Source: Epiperipatus broadwayi (Eukaryota; Onychophora; Udeonychophora; Euonychophora; Peripatidae). From it: a stretch of DNA of 64,000 bases. Where the stretch lies: NCBI GenBank assembly GCA_028023455.1, contig JAQFVV010000987.1, positions 72,001 to 136,000 of the forward strand, in the 5' to 3' direction. The notes beneath the pieces are model-generated. The model was not told the origin of the DNA and ran no database searches. It saw nothing but the letters and a program-made list of their open reading frames with translations. The translations under genes and the position numbers were made by a program. Below, in pieces: positions 10,630 to 22,449 of the stretch. The stretch's first letter is position 1. Every line of letters starts with the position of its first letter.

Positions 10630-13600
10630 CCAATATTTAAATCAAATTCTAGTATCTTTAATGTATATACACAAATTTCAGTGCTGTAACATATGAACAA
10701 AATGAATAATCCCTTTGCAGAAAATATGTGCTTCAGAAACAAATCCCCTCATTAATTGCCTAGAGAAAATCCTAACATCCACACTAATACAAAAATTTCA
10801 TTCTTAGGAAAATAATGCAAATTGTGACTGTCTTCCAATTAAAGTATAAAAAATACTTTAACTGGTCAAATTTAACAAAGTATATATTAATTTAAGTAAT
10901 TAACATATAATGCATAGTTTAAAATCTTGAAATAGAGTGAACTAACAAACAGTTTTTAATGCTGTAATACAATATCTTTTTTTCTCATCTAGAGCTTGAT
11001 TTAATTATATATTTAGACGTAGATTTAATTGTTCAAGATTTCAATAAGAATGTGTTTATACAATCTCTCATTTTTCCAATTAATTAATCATGTTGATAAA
11101 GGCTGAGTAAAATCTGATTATTAATTATTCATTCATCCTCTAGTAACAAATTGGCTATGTGCATTGTTAATCAAAAAATAAGGTTAATGTATTGGCATAG
11201 AGATCAGTCTTTTACAGGGAATTTCACAAAGGGAATTGTTCTTAAAGCACATCTATCCTCAAGAGCGAGAGTTTGAGTTTCACACCATATAGTGACTGAA
11301 AAAAATTTAACAACAAATAAATGATATGTGAATGTTCAAGTACATTTGGAGAAATGTTCAAATATACATCCTGGTAAAAATTTAGAAAACTGTATATACT
11401 AGACATTATTTATTTAGGGCCATTAAATAATACATTTATCATTTGAGTATAAAATATATGGACTTAAAACTAAAATATTATTTAGCATAGTAGAAATTTT
11501 GAAAATTGCCATAACTAGCAGTAAATCACCAAGATATATAAGTAATACACTAAAAGTTTATTAATTATATGACAATACCATCTTTGTAGCCAGAAATATA
11601 ATCTCAGATGCCACAGAAAATTGACTTGCTTTTATCTAGTAGATTCAAGTGAACTACAATTGCAGGCATATTGCAGTAATTATAAGTGAACCAGTAAATC
11701 ATTATTGGTAATAGATATTAAACAATGTAAAGGCTTAAAAAAAACCCAAAATAAGCCTTGCAAAATCTAATCCCATATCCAAGTTTAAAATAAATGGCAG
11801 TGAACTAGCCATTCCTATTTGAAATTATCAGAGATTTCCACCTCAAATATCTTGTTGTAGCTTCAATAACATTATGGGTTTTAGAACAGTGACCCCTTTC
11901 TTCTATCAATTTATTATGGAGAAACTAAGAAAAGTTTTACTTTGCTCATTATCACATATGATTAATTTTACCAAGCAAAGTATTCTTTTCTGGGCTGAAC
12001 ATTACAAAATATGTTTTACTTTGAAAAGCAGTAAACTCTACATGTTCAACTATAAATATTTTTTCACTTAAAATATTAAACTAGCAGATTATTTATTACA
12101 ACATCAATCAAACAGTAAGGTTGATTAAGTTGAAATTATAGTGTAATTTGTAAATAGAAAGTTCATGAATTATTTGACATACTGCTGAGTGGATCACTTT
12201 GATGTCAGTATGGGTTGACATCTACTTCTGGCTAAACATTTATAGGATCTTGACTAACATGATGTGTCAAAGAATGACATAATCCTCCTAATTGGCGGAA
12301 TAACAAAACTAGTGATTATTAGTATATTAATTATTTGTTACACTTACATGCTCTGTTGTGTATCAACATTAGTAAATCTTTATGTTTATAACATGAGTGT
12401 TATCCTTGTAATCAATAATGTAGCTCTATTTAAACATGCAACTATTTTGGAAATGTAAATCAGTCTATATTATTTTTTATAGGCCCCTGTGCGTTGATGC
12501 AATGTAGAAAATGATATTGACTGCACTTAAAAATCCATAGATCACAGCCCAGTGCAGTCACTTCTGATACATGAACAGCTTACAAATTCCTGTATAATAA
12601 AATATTCAATTATTTATTTATATTATCTTTAAATCTTACCTGATAACATGATGAGATATAATATGATTCTCAAGAATCAATAGAGTAGCAGACCAGCAGT
12701 CATTAGCATGCTAAGCTTTAAGTTATCCTTCCATCCCTTGTCAAATATTAGCTATAGTATGCCTTTATATTGGTAGTGTGTGTGTGTGTGTTTGTAAAGA
12801 AAGTGGCAATTTATCATTGTCAGTATATTATCATCATTTTTATAGTCCTACATGACAGACTTTGAACTCAAGACCCATAGTATGCAGTCCAGTTCTGTCA
12901 CCTCCAGTACTCAACTTTTTTTTATGAATTCCTGAGCAATAAACTATTCAATCATTTATATACTTCTGATGCTTAATATATATATATATATATATGATAT
13001 ATAATATATATATATCAGGGATGAAACATCCCTGTATCAAATGAAATGAGTGCTTCCATAAAAAAATTTACTAAAACTTTCAAAAGCTTTAATTAAAATT
13101 CAATTTAAAAAATTCACTTTCAATTTTTTTTACAAACAGTTGAATTGTTTTTATATACACAAAGAATGAATTTGTCTAACACATTCTCATTAATTATAAA
13201 AAGTTCAAACAACACTAAGATCTAATTTACAGTTAAAACTTTTATGATTGTTAAAAGGATTTTGAAGATAAAAATATATTGATAATGTATTCTCGGATTT
13301 ACAGATAAGAGAGATTTCAGATTTTTCTAGATGTGTGTAATATATATATATAATAAGTGCTATTACATAAAAATTATTGTGGCAAGTGAAATAAAAACAT
13401 TATAAAAAAAAGAAGTGTGATTCCATTCCTAAAAAAGTCTCACATTGTCACTGATATATTTATATATATCTTTTGAGTTCATTCATGCATGATTTTTATT
13501 ATAAGTATATCAATGTTTTAATTTGATCACACAAGCCACCAACTTGATGTTGAATGGACTACTATAAAAATATGTGTAGAGGTACTATAAACATTGGTGT

Positions 13601-13730
13601 ATAATTAATGTTAAAATTTATATAAAATTGAAAAAAATAAAATAAAGCTCAGAAACTATGCAGATTAATGTGACTTAAAAAAATTCTTCTAAATAGGACA
13701 AAATTTGTATGTGTCATCATGTTTGTTAAT
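10630..13730. other. Gene-free AT-rich DNA with microsatellites
   Basis: Contains a (TG)n run at 12776-12792 and TA-rich palindromic runs at 12975-13016. Short tRNA-SINE-like scraps occur at 12525-12560 and 12850-12915 (gaactcaagacccatag, cagttctgtcacc). No open frame with recognisable homology. Confidence 0.45.
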
Positions 13731-13734
13731 ACAA

Positions 13735-14046
13735 TTTGATAGTTGAGATATCTCAATGGTTTCTCTGATTTTACACTGGTGGAGTGTCACATGTGGGATA
13801 GGATTCTGGTGTTAGAGAAATCAATATTGTGACTTGAATCTATAGCATGGAGTGAGAATGCTGCTGCTGATGAGTGTTGCTGAACTGTGTTAGCATGATC
13901 GTCTCTTCTAGTACTGATGTTATGAGTGCTCATACCTATATAAGACACTTTACAAATGCCACAAGAAATTTCATAAACTCCATGAACCTCAAGAGAGATT
14001 AAACCTTTAGGCTTGTATAGAATGTTACTAATTTTTTGATGTTACA
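13735..14046 (-). pseudogene. Penelope-like element GIY-YIG endonuclease domain
   Basis: The minus strand carries an uninterrupted frame of about 85 codons from 14046 to 13791. It reads HQKISNILYKPKGLISLEV, then HGVYEISCGIC, then SYIGMS, then SSAAAFSLHAIDSSHNIDFS and NTRILSH. This matches the Penelope-type GIY-YIG nuclease: GVY for the first motif, YIG for the second, and the conserved SA..LHA...SH.I region. After a stop, one frame change restores HQCKIRETIEIS, which would supply the catalytic glutamate region. The domain is therefore whole apart from one frameshift. The reverse-transcriptase part is not adjacent. In live elements this nuclease nicks DNA for target-primed insertion. Confidence 0.8.
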
Positions 14047-14339
14047 TATACTGTTTGTATATTGTAGCACATTAGAATATGTATAATATTGTCTGTAGTT
14101 CCTTTTATTTAAGGAATACAAATCCTAACAGTTGTTTCTTCTTTTTATTTCTTATTTTGATTGTTTGGAACTTAGATTAAGGCTTTGTGTATAATTTTTT
14201 TATTATAACAATTAGCTAATAAAACATCACATGATTTATTTATTCTTTCAGATATAATTTAGCTGAAAGGTTAATTCCTCAAATGAAAAAAGTTTTGGCT
14301 ACCAGTTAGTTATGTGTCAATTTATGATTTATTATCATA

Positions 14340-14660
14340 TATGTATAAAAGATTGTGACTTGGACCAAATGAAGGATGCTGATTCACTATATAATGCATC
14401 TTGGGAAACATTTATTACTTAAACCTCTTTATTTAAATATTTAATGAAATGTTAAATCTATTTAGAAAAATACTACACATAAACTTAATAATACTATATG
14501 ATTATGCATAACAAGAACAACAAAAAGATATATTAATCTTTAATTGAGTTTAAAGTTTAGATCCGGTTTCAGACTCTGAGATAGGATGGTAATCTCCAAA
14601 ATAATAGCTAGTCAGTAATAACCATTAATGTATTAATAATAAAACCAACAAAACTCTTTA
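14340..14660 (+). repeat. Family B repeat copy, hammerhead degenerate
   Basis: gattgtgacttggaccaa, gatgctgattc and atgcatcttggg (14351-14407) line up with the hammerhead segment of family B, but CTGATGA and GAAA are lost. The downstream part (ttaatctttaattgag, gatggtaatctcc) matches 2270-2330 and 2660-2720. Confidence 0.5.
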
Positions 14661-14729
14661 TGATCCTAGATTACACAATATTTCTATTTACCAAATCTAT
14701 TTTTTCCACACAAGTTCTTTCAGGGTGCA

Positions 14730-14870
14730 CTGGATTTATACCCCAAAATCCTGACTGATGAAAGTTATAAACCAGAAATTAGTCTGGGATACGAATATTT
14801 CAGCTATGGATATAAATTTGTAATGTACTGTCATCTGTCTATTAATTATTCAAGTTTACACTAGGTGGCA
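14730..14870 (+). repeat. Family A-related copy with intact hammerhead core residues
   Basis: CTGATGA at 14755-14761 and GAAA at 14775-14778 are followed by ttagtc and tgggat. A further tail (ctgtcatctg, attattcaag) is shared with 48975-49100. Stem I can pair only as atcc with ggat, and stem II is short (gtt with aac). It is a diverged member of the repeat group with a hammerhead-like core. Confidence 0.45.
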
Positions 14871-15689
14871 GAACTGAAGTAAAAGAAATAGATTTGCTAG
14901 ACTAATGTATTTATCTAAAGTGAATGGTGTCAAAGATATAAGTGCTGGAAGTTTGATTCTCTTTATTATTAACCAAAAAAAAAAAAAGAGATCTATGTTA
15001 CTAAAAACACAAGTAGAAAAAAAAAGGATAACCAAAAATATTTATAATCAGTAAATTAGAAAATGAAAAATATGATAAAGAGAAAATAGTGGATAGAAAC
15101 AGAATGACATACTTAACTGGACATGAAAATTAGTATTAAAATGGAATACACATCAGAGTACATCAGAGTAAGAAAAGGATTTTATAAAAGCATGAAGTAG
15201 AAATATGAAAATTTAAAAAAGTAATCCATTATGAAGAATGGAATATTTAGAGCTTTTGTAAATTTATATGAAATAGAGTTTGTAACAATATAAGAAAAAA
15301 GGGAAGACAAAGAAGAGAACAAAAATCTTAAAAATGTAAAACAGCATCTTGATATTGGAAGATTATTTCAGCAATAAAGATGGAATTATTACTAAAAAAG
15401 AGAGATAAAGTCATCAAATGGATGGAAGAACAGATGTTTGCTAGATGATGAGGCAAAGAGGTTGCCATAATCATGTTAACATCATTTATTTCTAGCCATA
15501 AATAATTTGAAGAACTATGTTTATTAGTTATTAGGTATTGCCCTGCCTAATTTAAATGGCAAATTAATAATGTATAAATCAAGAGAGTAAGTAAATAAGT
15601 ACATTTTAAAATTCTTATTTAGTTACTACTATGATTAAAAGAAATATTCTAAGCTGTCTGCATGCCATCTCTGAACCAATGCATGTGTT

Positions 15690-16045
15690 ATGTAGTGGTA
15701 CAGTTTAGCTATTCATTACAAAAATTTTAGGTGCTATAGCTTATGACATGATATGTGACTGTTTCTTAACTTCATAGATTGTTTTGAATGCTCTTCTTTC
15801 CATCACAAAATTTTGCAAACCACTTTAAAATAAATGTTGTTATAATTCTGCCATATACAGTTTGAATTATTTCAAAGGTTTCAGCAGCAATTTTGTTCAA
15901 CTAAAACAAAATTTAATGTTATTTTACTGTTTCATCATCAGTTAAGGTATGAAACCCTCTGTAACATTTTATGTCACAAATTCATCAGTCAGCCAAGCAG
16001 GCATTTTAAAATCTTTGTAATGAATAGCTAAACTATGTCATTTAT
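15690..16045 (-). pseudogene. Mariner-type transposase relic in a palindromic context
   Basis: On the minus strand 15930-15780 reads ILF.LNKIAAETFEIIQTVYG and, after a small gap, FLKWFAKFCDGKKSIQN. This is the N-terminal helix-turn-helix segment of mariner transposases (FKLGKTAAETFE...FEWFKRFKEGR pattern). The relic is bounded by inverted copies of gtttagctattcattacaaa (15706-15725 and 16019-16038). The same motif lies downstream of the mariner relic at 62440. A stop before FKLNK and missing central and C-terminal domains make it non-functional. Confidence 0.65.
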
Positions 16046-16562
16046 ATAAACACACACACTGATTCAGTAATGGTCTGCAAGTATCTTGGACAGAATATGA
16101 AACATTAGACACTCATATTTTAAAGCTAAGCAATGAATTTAGCTTGCCTTGGTATCAATGTTTTATAGATTTAGCATAATGACACACATACATCACTTTG
16201 TTTCCTATGCAATTATAAGGTGGAATCTTTGTTCATAGAATAGCAGTATTATCTTAATGTCAAAGCTTGGTCCCTAAACTGCCATTTTTGCAAGTTACTA
16301 CTGTAAATGTTTTTATGAGTATTAATAAATACATCATGTCTATATTTAAACCACTGCCATCTAGATGAGGAAATAGATATATTTGTCTGAGAGTTTTTCA
16401 AAAAACTATTTGATGGAATATTTAGATACAAGTATAGTAGATAAACTCAAACTAGATGTAATTAGAAAGGAATTTGAACCCAGACATTTAAGCTTTCTTC
16501 AGTCATTCATTCTATCTTATACAACATATTCACATGACCACATACATGTGAAAAAGATAAAT

Positions 16563-16618
16563 GATCTCCCAATATACATATTTCATGCTGAACCAGCACT
16601 CATCAGTTGGTCCAGATC
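16563..16618 (-). ncRNA. Hammerhead ribozyme motif, type I, well formed
   Basis: Read on the minus strand the core boxes CTGATGA (16600-16606) and GAAA are both present. Stem II is five pairs, gtgct with agcat, closing loop ggttc. Stem III is three pairs (ata with tat, loop tg), putting the predicted cleavage after an A between 16573 and 16572. Stem I pairs ccaa with ttgg and, beyond an internal loop, gatct with agatc. Family knowledge: short stem III type I hammerheads occur in Penelope-like elements and retrozymes, where they process the RNA. Activity is inferred. Confidence 0.75.
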
Positions 16619-16761
16619 ATCATCTACCACAATAATCAGTGCTCAATTTATATTAAAATTGTCTGAAGAGTTGGAGAGTGGAGAGGACTGAAGCTTGTCC
16701 ATTAAAGTTTCATCCTTTGCTCTTTTAATATAAATTGAGCACTGATTATACATATATGTAT

Positions 16762-16825
16762 GGGAGATCATGACCTGGACCAATTGATGAGTGCTGGTTC
16801 AGAATGAAGTACATGTAAGGGAGAT
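16762..16825 (+). ncRNA. Degenerate hammerhead motif in right arm
   Basis: This is the sister of 16563-16618. Core boxes read TTGATGA and GAAG, so two conserved core residues are changed, and stem II is weakened (gtgct against agaat). Probably inactive. Confidence 0.5.
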
Positions 16826-16934
16826 TATTTATCATTTTCACATGTATGTGGACATGTGAATTAGTTGTATAAGATGGAATGGAAGACCGAAGGGAGATTG
16901 AAAGTTTGGATTCAAATCCCCTCTAATAACTTCT

Positions 16935-18700
16935 TCAGTAGTAATGTTTTTTTCTGAGAGCAAGTTTCTTCTAAATTTTGGCTCTTCATTGTATTTTTAT
17001 TCAGCCACATTCTTTTAATAAAAACAGTCAACATTACACTTTCTTGTGATAATCTTTATAGTGTAAATGGAAGCAGCATCACTAAAAAAAAAGCACATTC
17101 AAATTTGCTATAAGAAATTCATTACCATTTGATTTTTTCACATATCCCTTTCAACAAATTGCAGTTTTACAGATTATATGTTTAATATCATTTCATTCAT
17201 CAAGCTGAAAAATATATCAGATCTTTTTATGTGCCTTTACATTGCATCAGTAGAGATCCATGATTCACTTACATATGTTTTCCAAATTTTTACCTTATTT
17301 AGTTGAAATAGTTACATCACTATCCACTATCTTTTGTCAAAAACTGAAGCAAAATATTGGAGCCCAATTGTCAACTGATAACCATCTAAAATTTTTAAAT
17401 ATGGTTATTAAAAATATTTTTTTTTGTAGATTGCATTCACTCATTAAGAAAACATTGCATATATCATCTTATAAATTGACAAGAGCAACATCATTCATAT
17501 TGGAAATCTAGAAACCAATAAAATAATATCCTGGTTTTTTCTTTTAATCAGTTCACATTAAAAACTTTGTCTTTAAACTTTGTATCATATGCTTTTTTTA
17601 TAAACTTGTTTTAGAGAATGAGGTCATAAGAAGGGAAAATGAAATTAGTATACAATCTTTAATTATTCTGAATTTTAATTTAAAGGGCTTCAGATGCAGA
17701 AAAGATGAGAAAGACTTAAATAGTGTAAAGGCATCTCCAGAATTCTCTGCAGAGTAGCAGTGGAGAAAATACCACTCACAATGCCAAATAATTGTTAATA
17801 ACAATGGATTTTACAGTTTATTTCTGCTTTATTCTTTTGCTAATGATATCCAGTTACTTGTTTAATGTTCAACAACTAGGAATCATGGCTGGCCAGAATA
17901 TATTGTTTTGTAAGGTTTCAGTTAGGTACTATATTAAAAGACATATACTGAGATATAGAAATAGATAGAAAATATAAATTCCTGAGTAGATCTGTATTAA
18001 GGAGTTATTTGCTGGTGTGCAAAAGATTAAGGTATACTTCTCAGTTATAAAAAATGAAATATCCCCAGTCTGGTCAACAAAACAGAATCATGTCCTATAA
18101 GATTTAATGCAATGGTAAATTGAAAGGAGCTCAAAATCAAGGGATCATGGCCCTGTTCTGTTATTTTAAGTTTCAAACTTCTTATAAATTCCCAAACCAT
18201 CTACCATTCAAATACTATTCACTAGAACCCTATGCGTAACTACTTTTTGACTCTCAAATATCACTTGATTTTTCAAAAATATTACTACAGAAATATTAGT
18301 CATGTAACAATTTTAAATCCATATTGGTAAATGACAAAACAATCTTAAAAGGCATACCCAGAGTGATAACTTTCCCAATGTCATTTAAAAAATGAATAAT
18401 AATGTAGAAGCCATTGACAAGTTAGAGACTTGTGAATTTTAGATCTTTCTCTTCTGTATTGCACTATTGAGCTAGGATGACTAGATACCTAGTTGATGAC
18501 TTACAATTGGATATTTAGTGAATGTCTTTGGACTGTATATGTAAAAAAACAACTTAAACTTTATTGGAAATTCTTAAAAATCTAAAACGTTTACTCAAAG
18601 CTCTACCCACATTTAAATTGTAATTACTATATCAGAAGGCCTTCATTTATATATGTGTATTAATAGTAGTCATTAAGGTATTTATTTGGGAAAGATCATA
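16935..18700. other. Gene-free AT-rich DNA
   Basis: No homology was recognised. Frames at 17260-17511 (plus) and 17598-17804 (minus) have no domain features. A short poly-G tract sits at 18709-18718. Confidence 0.45.
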
Positions 18701-18781
18701 GTTATAAAGGGGGGGGGGATTGGCACTTTTACATTAAATTATAATAATTTGGTATTAATAAATTCTGATCAAATACAATGA

Positions 18782-18960
18782 AGATATGTGAGAGGTTGTA
18801 ACTTAGGCCAATTACTGTATGTGGACTCAGATGAAATACATCTTGGGGATTATTTCCCTTTATTAGATATCTTTATTCATATGATTAAGTTGTATGTGAA
18901 ATTGGAAAATATATGAAAATACATATTCATATATTAAAACATAAATTACAAGTGGCAACT
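18782..18960 (+). repeat. Family B copy with partial hammerhead
   Basis: gatgaaatacatcttgggga (18822-18841) preserves the GAAA box, a two-pair stem III, the cleavable C and the 3' strand of stem I. The CTGATGA side (ggccaattactgtatg) is destroyed. The downstream part resembles the other copies. Confidence 0.5.
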
Positions 18961-18964
18961 GGTT

Positions 18965-19215
18965 ATTATATGTAAATTACAGTACCACAGATCTCTTGCT
19001 TAAAAAACTAATATATATCAGCAATTGGTTGTCATGGCAACATTATAGTTAGGCAGTAAATGGTATTCCATTTATTAAAACAACTACAGTGTTGTTTTGA
19101 CATCAGACTGCTGATATTCTATCCCATTTATTGCTTAATTGTAATGTTGCCTTGAGAACAGATTACTGATATTCTATTGGCTTGTTTAACATGTGAGGTC
19201 TGTAGTGATGTAATA
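18965..19215. mobile_element. Foldback element with diverged arms of about 90 bp
   Basis: The left arm contains attacagtaccacag, atatcagcaa and gtcatggcaacatta. The right arm contains their complements in reverse order (taatgttgccttgag, ttactgatatt, gtctgtagtgatgtaat). The gttgtcaaggcaac-type motif also occurs in the foldbacks at 23733, 34800 and 60480, suggesting one superfamily. Confidence 0.55.
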
Positions 19216-19679
19216 TTTATATATATACATAGTAAAATCACTGTACATTTGACGTGAAATACAACAATTAATTTCTGATAAAATTAATTCATAAAAAAAC
19301 TAATATAGTTCTCCCTATATTTGAATGGCAGTAAGTTGATTTATCCGGGTATTTAGTCTTTTAAAAAGACTCACTTCTCAACATTTTCTAAAACCACACA
19401 ATCTACGTTGATATTGTATTTTTTATTTGTTAATTTATTTTCCCAATTGTATAATGTATATGTTAATAATAAATCCAAAATATTACTCCAGTGATGATTT
19501 TCATATATATAATCTTTTACTTCAAAATACATTATTTTAAAACTAAAATTAGAAATTAATTTCTGATTCCCCCTTTCCCGGTTTTTATTTTATTACAATA
19601 TTGCAAAAGATTAAATATTATTAATAGCAAGATCAATTTTTTTAATATAAGAAACTCCTTTACCTTGCATGAAAAGTTT

Positions 19680-19750
19680 TACTCGTAGTTACATTTATAT
19701 AAAACTTTTTTTTTTAAAAAAAAAATCAGTTTTTTTTTTTTTTTTAAAAT
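19680..19750. repeat. T and A homopolymer runs
   Basis: Runs of T, A and T again at 19707-19745, low complexity only. Confidence 0.8.
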
Positions 19751-19914
19751 ACATTCCAATGTTGAAAACTAAGTTTGCTGAAAAAGTCGCATTTAATTTT
19801 ATTAAAACAAAAAACAGATTGTCATATGGAAAATATAATTAAACACGTATATATACATTTTGTTTGATAAATTAATTAATAACCCTTCTGAGTTAATATT
19901 TTTGTTTTAGTAGT

Positions 19915-20075
19915 TATTATAACATTTGTTTTTTATGCATTAGTATATGGTTGTGAAAGATGTACATTGAATATAAATAAACAAGACAGATATCTTTGAA
20001 CTATGATGTGGAAAAGACCACTTAGAATTTTAGGGATTACAAAAATAACCAATGAATCAATAAATATAGTAAATA
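19915..20075 (+). pseudogene. LINE ORF2 C-terminal fragment
   Basis: The plus strand reads VYGCERCTLNI, then DRYL.TMMWKRPLRILGITKITNESIN. This is the stretch after the reverse-transcriptase domain in many non-LTR elements (LLYGcEtWtl ... RilgI...tNe). Stops interrupt it, and nothing of the catalytic domain is attached. Confidence 0.6.
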
Positions 20076-20299
20076 ACTGAATGATTTATTGTTTAAACTA
20101 CCCAAGAAGCTTGAATACTATTAATAAAAAAGATGGGTTGCAATTCTTAGACCTTGAGCTCCAGAGTTTGCCATTCTACCACTGAAACAATGAAGAATAA
20201 TAAATGTGAATCAATTGTCAAGGATAGAGACATCATACTGAAATTGATAACTCATCCAATTTCATACTCTTTACCCTGTGTTCAAATCTAGATCAAAAA

Positions 20300-22150
20300 C
20301 ATATAAAAAATTTCCAGATTTTTATCAGGCTTAAGATTTTATTTCAAGTATATGATCTGTGATTAGTTAATTAATCATTCAATATTATTATCATCATCAT
20401 TTTTAACCACTGTCAATTCACTATAAGATAAAGATCTCTCCAAGTCATTCTGCTCCGCATCACACCAATATGTTAAAGTTATACTATTACAAAATTATTG
20501 ATACTTTTATAAATGTAGGAATCATTACAAAAAACAAACAAACAAAAACAAATTAAATAATTTCTGGGATTCAACATGGTGTTTAAAAATCAGAAGTGAT
20601 AGGTTAATCTTCTATCCTATACTTTTTAGATCTCGATTCTGATATCCTATCAATGAGTCAGACTCCTGACCAATCCTGCAACAGTTTCTGTTTTTATTAC
20701 TAAAATAAATGTGAATAAATGTTAAAGCTGTTTTGATATCTTAAGTATTATTATTATTTTTAGATGCATATTTAAATCTAGGATTAATAGATCATCATTT
20801 AAATGTAAGGGAAATCAGCTTTTTAAATAGTATTCATAAGACTTGTCAATTGACAGATAGTAAGGGTATTAGCAGTTTTTCATTCTTGTTTTACCTCCTA
20901 CCTAAGAATGTTTAGACCCATTTACTGACCAGTGTTGGACAGTCTGCTGAGTTGGCTATTTAACAACTATCTGATAGAAAAGCTCTATACTCTTGTCCCA
21001 GGATTAAATCTCAATTCAAAGATTGTTCACTGGTACAGAGGCTTAGGGATTGCGTCAATTACATCATTTCCGCATTTGAGTTTGTTATGAACTGAGCAAT
21101 AAGTCATTCGATTATCATTATTATTTAAGCATAATAGTTTAAAATACTAACATCTAAAGTGTATATATATATATAGAAATGTAACAAGCATCTTAACTGT
21201 TTTTTAATATTTGAAAAATAGTAGAGTTTAAATAGAAATGCCATTAACATAACCGTTATCAAATGGATGACATTGCTTCATATCTGTTATTGACCTAAAA
21301 TGAAAACAAAACTTTTATGAATGTCTGCGGGATAAATTGATCTGGTTGGAACATTAAAATTTCATCGAAACTTATCTTCATTTCTAATTTGCTGTGGTCA
21401 TTACCAAGTAGATTATGGTAATTTTCTATATGTAGACCTAAAAAAGATTACCATATTTCAATATGAATGACAGTCTAAAAGTCAGAAAAAGTCTTACAAA
21501 TGAGCACATTAACGTAGATTGTATAACTTTGTTGGTTTAGATAAACATCTTATTAGGATTCCCATTCGCATTGCATTCGAAATCTTAAAGGGACACTATC
21601 TCAAAATTAATATGTCATACTAAACTGACATTCTGAAAAAATTGTTTTTCTTTAAAAGCATATGTTTAAGAAAGAGAGAGAAAAAATATATGTACATACA
21701 TGCAATATATAAATAAGACTGACTTGATGAATATATATCTTATATCCTACGTTCAAATCATTTTTAGTCTGTTTTATATACTTTTGTCAAAATGTCCAGA
21801 TACAACCATGTAAATCTGAAAGAGCAAAAATTGATAATATAATTAGTAGTGTATATATTTTTATAGGGACGCACAATCGATTTGCAAGTTGAAAGTTACA
21901 GCTTCCATGGGTTAATTTTTTATAGTTATTAATTAATCCAAGTTCTTTCTCATGACTAAACTATATTAAACATTTTATAAATAAAACCAGATCACAAACT
22001 GAAATCCATATCTGTCTTTGATAAATTAGAAAACTCTTACCCAAACCAGGATTAGGGATGCAATAATCTGAATAGAATTTATAAGTTGTTAAAATTTTTT
22101 AGAATTAATTTTGACTCATTGTTGTTAATCACAGTAACTTTTCGAACATT
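20300..22150. other. Gene-free AT-rich DNA
   Basis: No coding homology was recognised. Only SINE-like scraps, for example gattctgatatcctatcaat near 20636-20655, and a TA run at 21160-21174. Confidence 0.4.
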
Positions 22151-22159
22151 AAAATTCAC

Positions 22160-22231
22160 GTGTTGATGGCCTAATGGTTAGCATAACTGTCTTCCAAGCA
22201 GGTGGCCCGGGTTCACTTCCTGGTCAACGCA
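22160..22231 (+). tRNA. tRNA-Gly(UCC)-like gene or tailed pseudogene
   Basis: A full cloverleaf can be drawn. The acceptor stem gtgttga pairs with tcaacgc (one G-U). The anticodon loop is cttccaa, giving UCC. The T stem ccggg pairs with cctgg, and the discriminator is A. Two points argue against a working gene: the T-loop reads ttcactt, so position 58 is C rather than the near-universal A, and the first anticodon-stem pair is A/G. The 3' flank continues into gacatatggaaaaaaaa, the same tail as the SINE copies at 48583 and 61310, pointing to a tRNA-derived retroposon. Confidence 0.6.
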
Positions 22232-22399
22232 TTTGACATATGGAAAAAAAAAAATTTTAAGTAACAATGATAACTTGTAAGCAAATTACAATTTGGTGGT
22301 TTCGTAGCACCATCTTAAAAGACAATATTTTTAAAACAACAACACAACTTCTATTTGTTTTTTTTTTTTACATTTTTCAAGTTATTTAAATTTCTTTTA

Positions 22400-22445
22400 T
22401 TTCAACTAAAGCTGCAGTCTTCATCAGAGATTTGTTAAATTAAAC
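22400..22445 (-). repeat. Hammerhead-like motif of another repeat group
   Basis: The minus strand has CTGATGA (22423-22429), a possible stem gact with agtt around gcagcttt, then GAAAT. No cleavage-site triplet with a paired stem III follows. A related copy lies at 56215-56250. Likely a decayed relic. Confidence 0.3.
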
Positions 22446-22449
22446 TAAA

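Larger units (their letters stand above)
16437..16930. mobile_element. Family B foldback element, about 490 bp
   Basis: Left arm (16437-16660, minus orientation) and right arm (16718-16930, plus orientation) are inverted copies around a 55-bp centre. The inner junction is a near-perfect inverted repeat: atcagtgctcaatttatatt at 16635-16654 against its complement at 16725-16744. Each arm carries a hammerhead segment (16563-16618 minus, 16762-16825 plus). The reading frame at 16383-16691 is a by-product. Confidence 0.7.

Noticed and set aside
13862-13885. CTGATGA box at 13868 as a hammerhead
   Set aside because: Lies on the strand opposite the GIY-YIG coding relic, with no GAAA box or stems at proper spacing.
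15930-15950. CTGATGA on the minus strand next to GAAAC
   Set aside because: Two bases between the boxes, no stem II; part of the mariner relic.
16383-16691. 102-codon frame similar to the frame at 2812-3168
   Set aside because: Similarity comes from copies of the noncoding family B repeat; frames are not conserved beyond it.
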